Source: Paenibacillus algicola (GTDB lineage Bacteria; Bacillota; Bacilli; Paenibacillales; Paenibacillaceae). Taken from it: DNA of 64,000 nt. This document shows positions 61,096-64,000 of the stretch, one piece after another. The stretch is taken from positions 3,916,001 through 3,980,000 of the forward strand of contig NZ_CP040396.1 of assembly GCF_005577435.1 (NCBI RefSeq). The letters are read 5' to 3'. Every line of letters begins with the position of its first letter. Within the stretch, counting starts at the first letter, position 1. The translations under genes were made by a program, and so were the position numbers. The notes under the pieces were generated by a model. That model was not told the DNA's origin and ran no database searches. It saw nothing but the letters and a program-made list of their open reading frames with translations.

Positions 61096-62029
61096 TACGG
61101 CCGCCTCCCGTCCATTTTAAAAATTCTTCTTCCAGCGTTTCCTTCACTTCGGTGATCCGGTAGAGAAGGATCTTATGCTCTACCAGCCGCTGTACCATGA
61201 CAGGGATGAAGTCGTCTTTCAGCCTCAGGATCAGCTCCGGCTGGTCTGTAGGCTGATTCAGCACCGTAACCTCCTGCATGCTCCGAATGACCTCCAGGGC
61301 AGCGTCAGCCTGATTTACACGAATGCACACTGTGACCCAGCCCTCCTGATTCTGCCCCTGGCCCATGACCCGTTCTGTCACCAGCCTGCCTTCTTGTATA
61401 ACGACCACACGGCTGCACATCAGCTCAATCTCCGATAAAAGATGGCTTGAAACGAGGACTGCTATCCCTTCTTCTTTGGCAATCTGCTTCAGATAATCTC
61501 TCATCTCGCGAATGCCTGCCGGATCAAGGCCATTCGTCGGTTCATCGAGGATCAGGATGGTCGGGTTATGCAGGAGGGCTTGAGCAATACCCAGGCGCTG
61601 CCTCATCCCGAGGGAGTAGGAACGAACCTTTTTATGGATGGCATCCTGTAAGCCTACAAGCTGCACGACCTCGTGCAGTCTGGATTCTGCAATCCCTTCA
61701 CTCATCCGCTGATACTGCCTCAGATTGTCATAGCCGCTCATATAGGGATAAAACTCCGGGTTCTCAATGATACCCCCGATATGGGAAATGGCTTGTGTAA
61801 ATTCACTGCGGATGCTGTGTCCATGCACTGTGACATCCCCTTTCGAGATCCGGATCAGCCCGACGATCATTCGAATGGTCGTCGTCTTGCCGGCTCCGTT
61901 CGGACCGAGAAGTCCTACCACCTCGCCGCGGCGGATGTCAAAAGACAGGTTATCGACAATATTGCGATTGCCGATCGTTTTGGTAATTGATTTCGCACTG
62001 AGTACCACTTCATTGCTATTTTTGGTCAT
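61088..62029 (-). CDS. ABC transporter ATP-binding protein (BcrA-like)
   Basis: 313 residues from ATG 62027-62029 (MTKNSNEVVLSAKSITKTIG), with GGGGTGGAAGT upstream; the frame is open further up only through the rrn terminator and spacer. Walker A GLLGPNGAGKTTTIRM near 45-60, signature YSLGMRQRLGIAQALLHN near 137-154, Walker B ILDEPTNGLDPAG near 158-170, then a C-terminal extension of about 100 residues typical of BcrA/CcmA-type exporters. First gene of the operon; the promoter at 62066 overlaps a GntR-type operator. Confidence 0.92.
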   Translation of the reverse strand: MTKNSNEVVLSAKSITKTIGNRNIVDNLSFDIRRGEVVGLLGPNGAGKTTTIRMIVGLIRISKGDVTVHGHSIRSEFTQAISHIGGIIENPEFYPYMSGYDNLRQYQRMSEGIAESRLHEVVQLVGLQDAIHKKVRSYSLGMRQRLGIAQALLHNPTILILDEPTNGLDPAGIREMRDYLKQIAKEEGIAVLVSSHLLSEIELMCSRVVVIQEGRLVTERVMGQGQNQEGWVTVCIRVNQADAALEVIRSMQEVTVLNQPTDQPELILRLKDDFIPVMVQRLVEHKILLYRITEVKETLEEEFLKWTGGGRIA

Positions 62030-62051
62030 ACTTCCACCCCTTGCTTGTGTT

Positions 62052-62075
62052 AGTGTTATAGTTAGATAGTACACT
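62052..62075 (-). promoter_or_regulatory. Putative YtrA-type operator
   Basis: Minus strand AGTGTA (62070-62075), 12 bp, AACACT (62052-62057): an inverted repeat overlapping the -10 box. It closely resembles the AGTGTA-N13-TACACT operators I recall for B. subtilis YtrA, and the operon encodes a YtrA-type regulator. Confidence 0.72.
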
Positions 62076-62094
62076 AGGATAGCGAGACTGTCAA
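62066..62094 (-). promoter_or_regulatory. sigma-A promoter of the double ABC operon
   Basis: Minus strand TTGACA (62089-62094), 17-bp spacer, TACTAT (62066-62071). It begins 20 bp after the rrn terminator. Confidence 0.85.
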
Positions 62095-62113
62095 TGGGCG
62101 CTTGTGATGATAA

Positions 62114-62156
62114 AGCAAAAAAAACCGTTACTGCATTAGCTGCAGTAACGGTTTCT
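62114..62156 (-). terminator. Terminator of the rrn operon
   Basis: A perfect 14-bp stem AAACCGTTACTGCA/TGCAGTAACGGTTT with a GCTAA loop and eight T on the minus strand, just after the 5S gene. Confidence 0.95.
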
Positions 62157-62161
62157 TCTTT

Positions 62162-62277
62162 GCTTGGCGGCGTCCTACTCTCCCGGGACCCTGCGGTCCA
62201 AGTACCATCGGCGCTGGAAGGCTTAACGTTCGTGTTCGGGATGGGTACGCGTGGAACCCTTCCGCCATCACCACCAA
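62162..62277 (-). rRNA. rrf: 5S ribosomal RNA
   Basis: About 116 nt. Minus strand reads TTGGTGGTGATGGCGGAAGG at the 5' side and ends AGTAGGACGCCGCCAAGC, with the internal CCCATCCCGAACACG and CCGATGGTACTTGG segments typical of Firmicutes 5S. The ends pair to close helix I. Exact ends are estimated. Confidence 0.96.
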
Positions 62278-62495
62278 ACATGATTTTTCGGAGCATAGCT
62301 CTTCAAAATCGCTGCGAGAAAATATCAAACCTTGATATTCACCCTCAGTGTGCTCAGATGTTTGATCACCTGAAAACTAGATACGAAACGAATGTGCGTT
62401 GTTAGATTGATCATTAGCGTAATGCTTTCGTAGCTAGCTTTGCTTCGCAAAGCTCTGCGGATGCTTCCGAAGCTAGCTTTGCTTCGTAAAGCTTG
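62278..62495 (-). other. 23S-5S spacer with tandem hairpin repeats
   Basis: No tRNA gene is seen. Two imperfect tandem copies of a unit of about 40 nt lie at 62421-62460 and 62460-62500; each contains AGCTAGCTTTGCTTCG with AAAGCT, a small hairpin with a TTC(G) loop. The region between 62340 and 62420 resembles the usual spacer where rRNA processing stems form. Confidence 0.7.

Positions 62496-64000
<1,505 letters not shown>

Noticed and set aside
62278..62495. tRNA gene in the rRNA spacer
   Set aside because: No tRNA-like acceptor, D or T arms; the visible stems belong to the tandem repeats.

Overview
The window comes from the chromosome of a low-GC Gram-positive spore former, most likely Paenibacillus or a close relative. 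The evidence is gene order and protein sequence: an rrn operon, then ctsR-mcsA-mcsB-clpC-radA-disA, yacL-ispD-ispF-gltX-cysE-cysS-mrnC-rlmB-rae1-sigH-rpmG-secE-nusG, rplKA-rplJL-rsmC-rpoBC, the str operon, and the S10-spc-alpha operon. This is the classic Bacillales origin-proximal order. Sporulation genes (sigH, cwlD), McsAB/CtsR and a Cys T-box support the assignment. Nearly everything is on the minus strand, so transcription reads from high to low coordinates.

Layout, read in the direction of transcription. 64000-62162: 3' half of a 23S rRNA gene, a spacer with tandem hairpin repeats, and 5S rRNA with its terminator. 62100-58330: a five-gene operon (BcrA-type ATPase, permease, GntR/YtrA regulator, second ATPase, second permease) whose promoter overlaps a palindrome resembling a YtrA operator. 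58240-53260: CtsR-controlled heat-shock operon with a near-perfect CtsR operator. 53100-49860: radA, disA, pssA. 49730-49260: one small convergent plus-strand gene (MazG-like) with its own promoter. 49060-40775: yacL, isoprenoid genes ispDF, gltX, a cysteine T-box followed by cysE-cysS, mrnC, rlmB, rae1. 40700-38184: sigH, rpmG, secE, nusG, rplK. 38100-27790: L1, L10, L12, a methyltransferase, and RNA polymerase beta and beta'. 27700-22870: L7Ae-like protein, S12, S7, EF-G, EF-Tu. 22680-7319: the S10-spc-alpha superoperon ending in rpoA and rplQ. 7310-7010: a structured non-coding stretch closed by a terminator. Then truA, rplM and rpsI down to 5017.

5000-2400 is the accessory part: about 350 bp without a recognisable gene, a sensory-rhodopsin-transducer-like (ASRT) gene, and an IS1182-type insertion sequence whose transposase is broken by one in-frame stop. 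The IS ends 9 bp from the -35 box of cysH. cysH-sat (sulfate assimilation) and the 5' part of cwlD close the window.

Most of the window is core translation and transcription machinery regulated by leaders: an L13 leader hairpin, an L10 leader with a terminator, a Cys T-box, and a long rpoB leader. The items most worth following are the structured RNA between rplQ and truA (the ECF transporter genes that B. subtilis carries there are absent), the orphan ASRT gene beside a decayed IS, and the double ABC/GntR operon. Structures and promoters were read by eye; no searches or folding were run.
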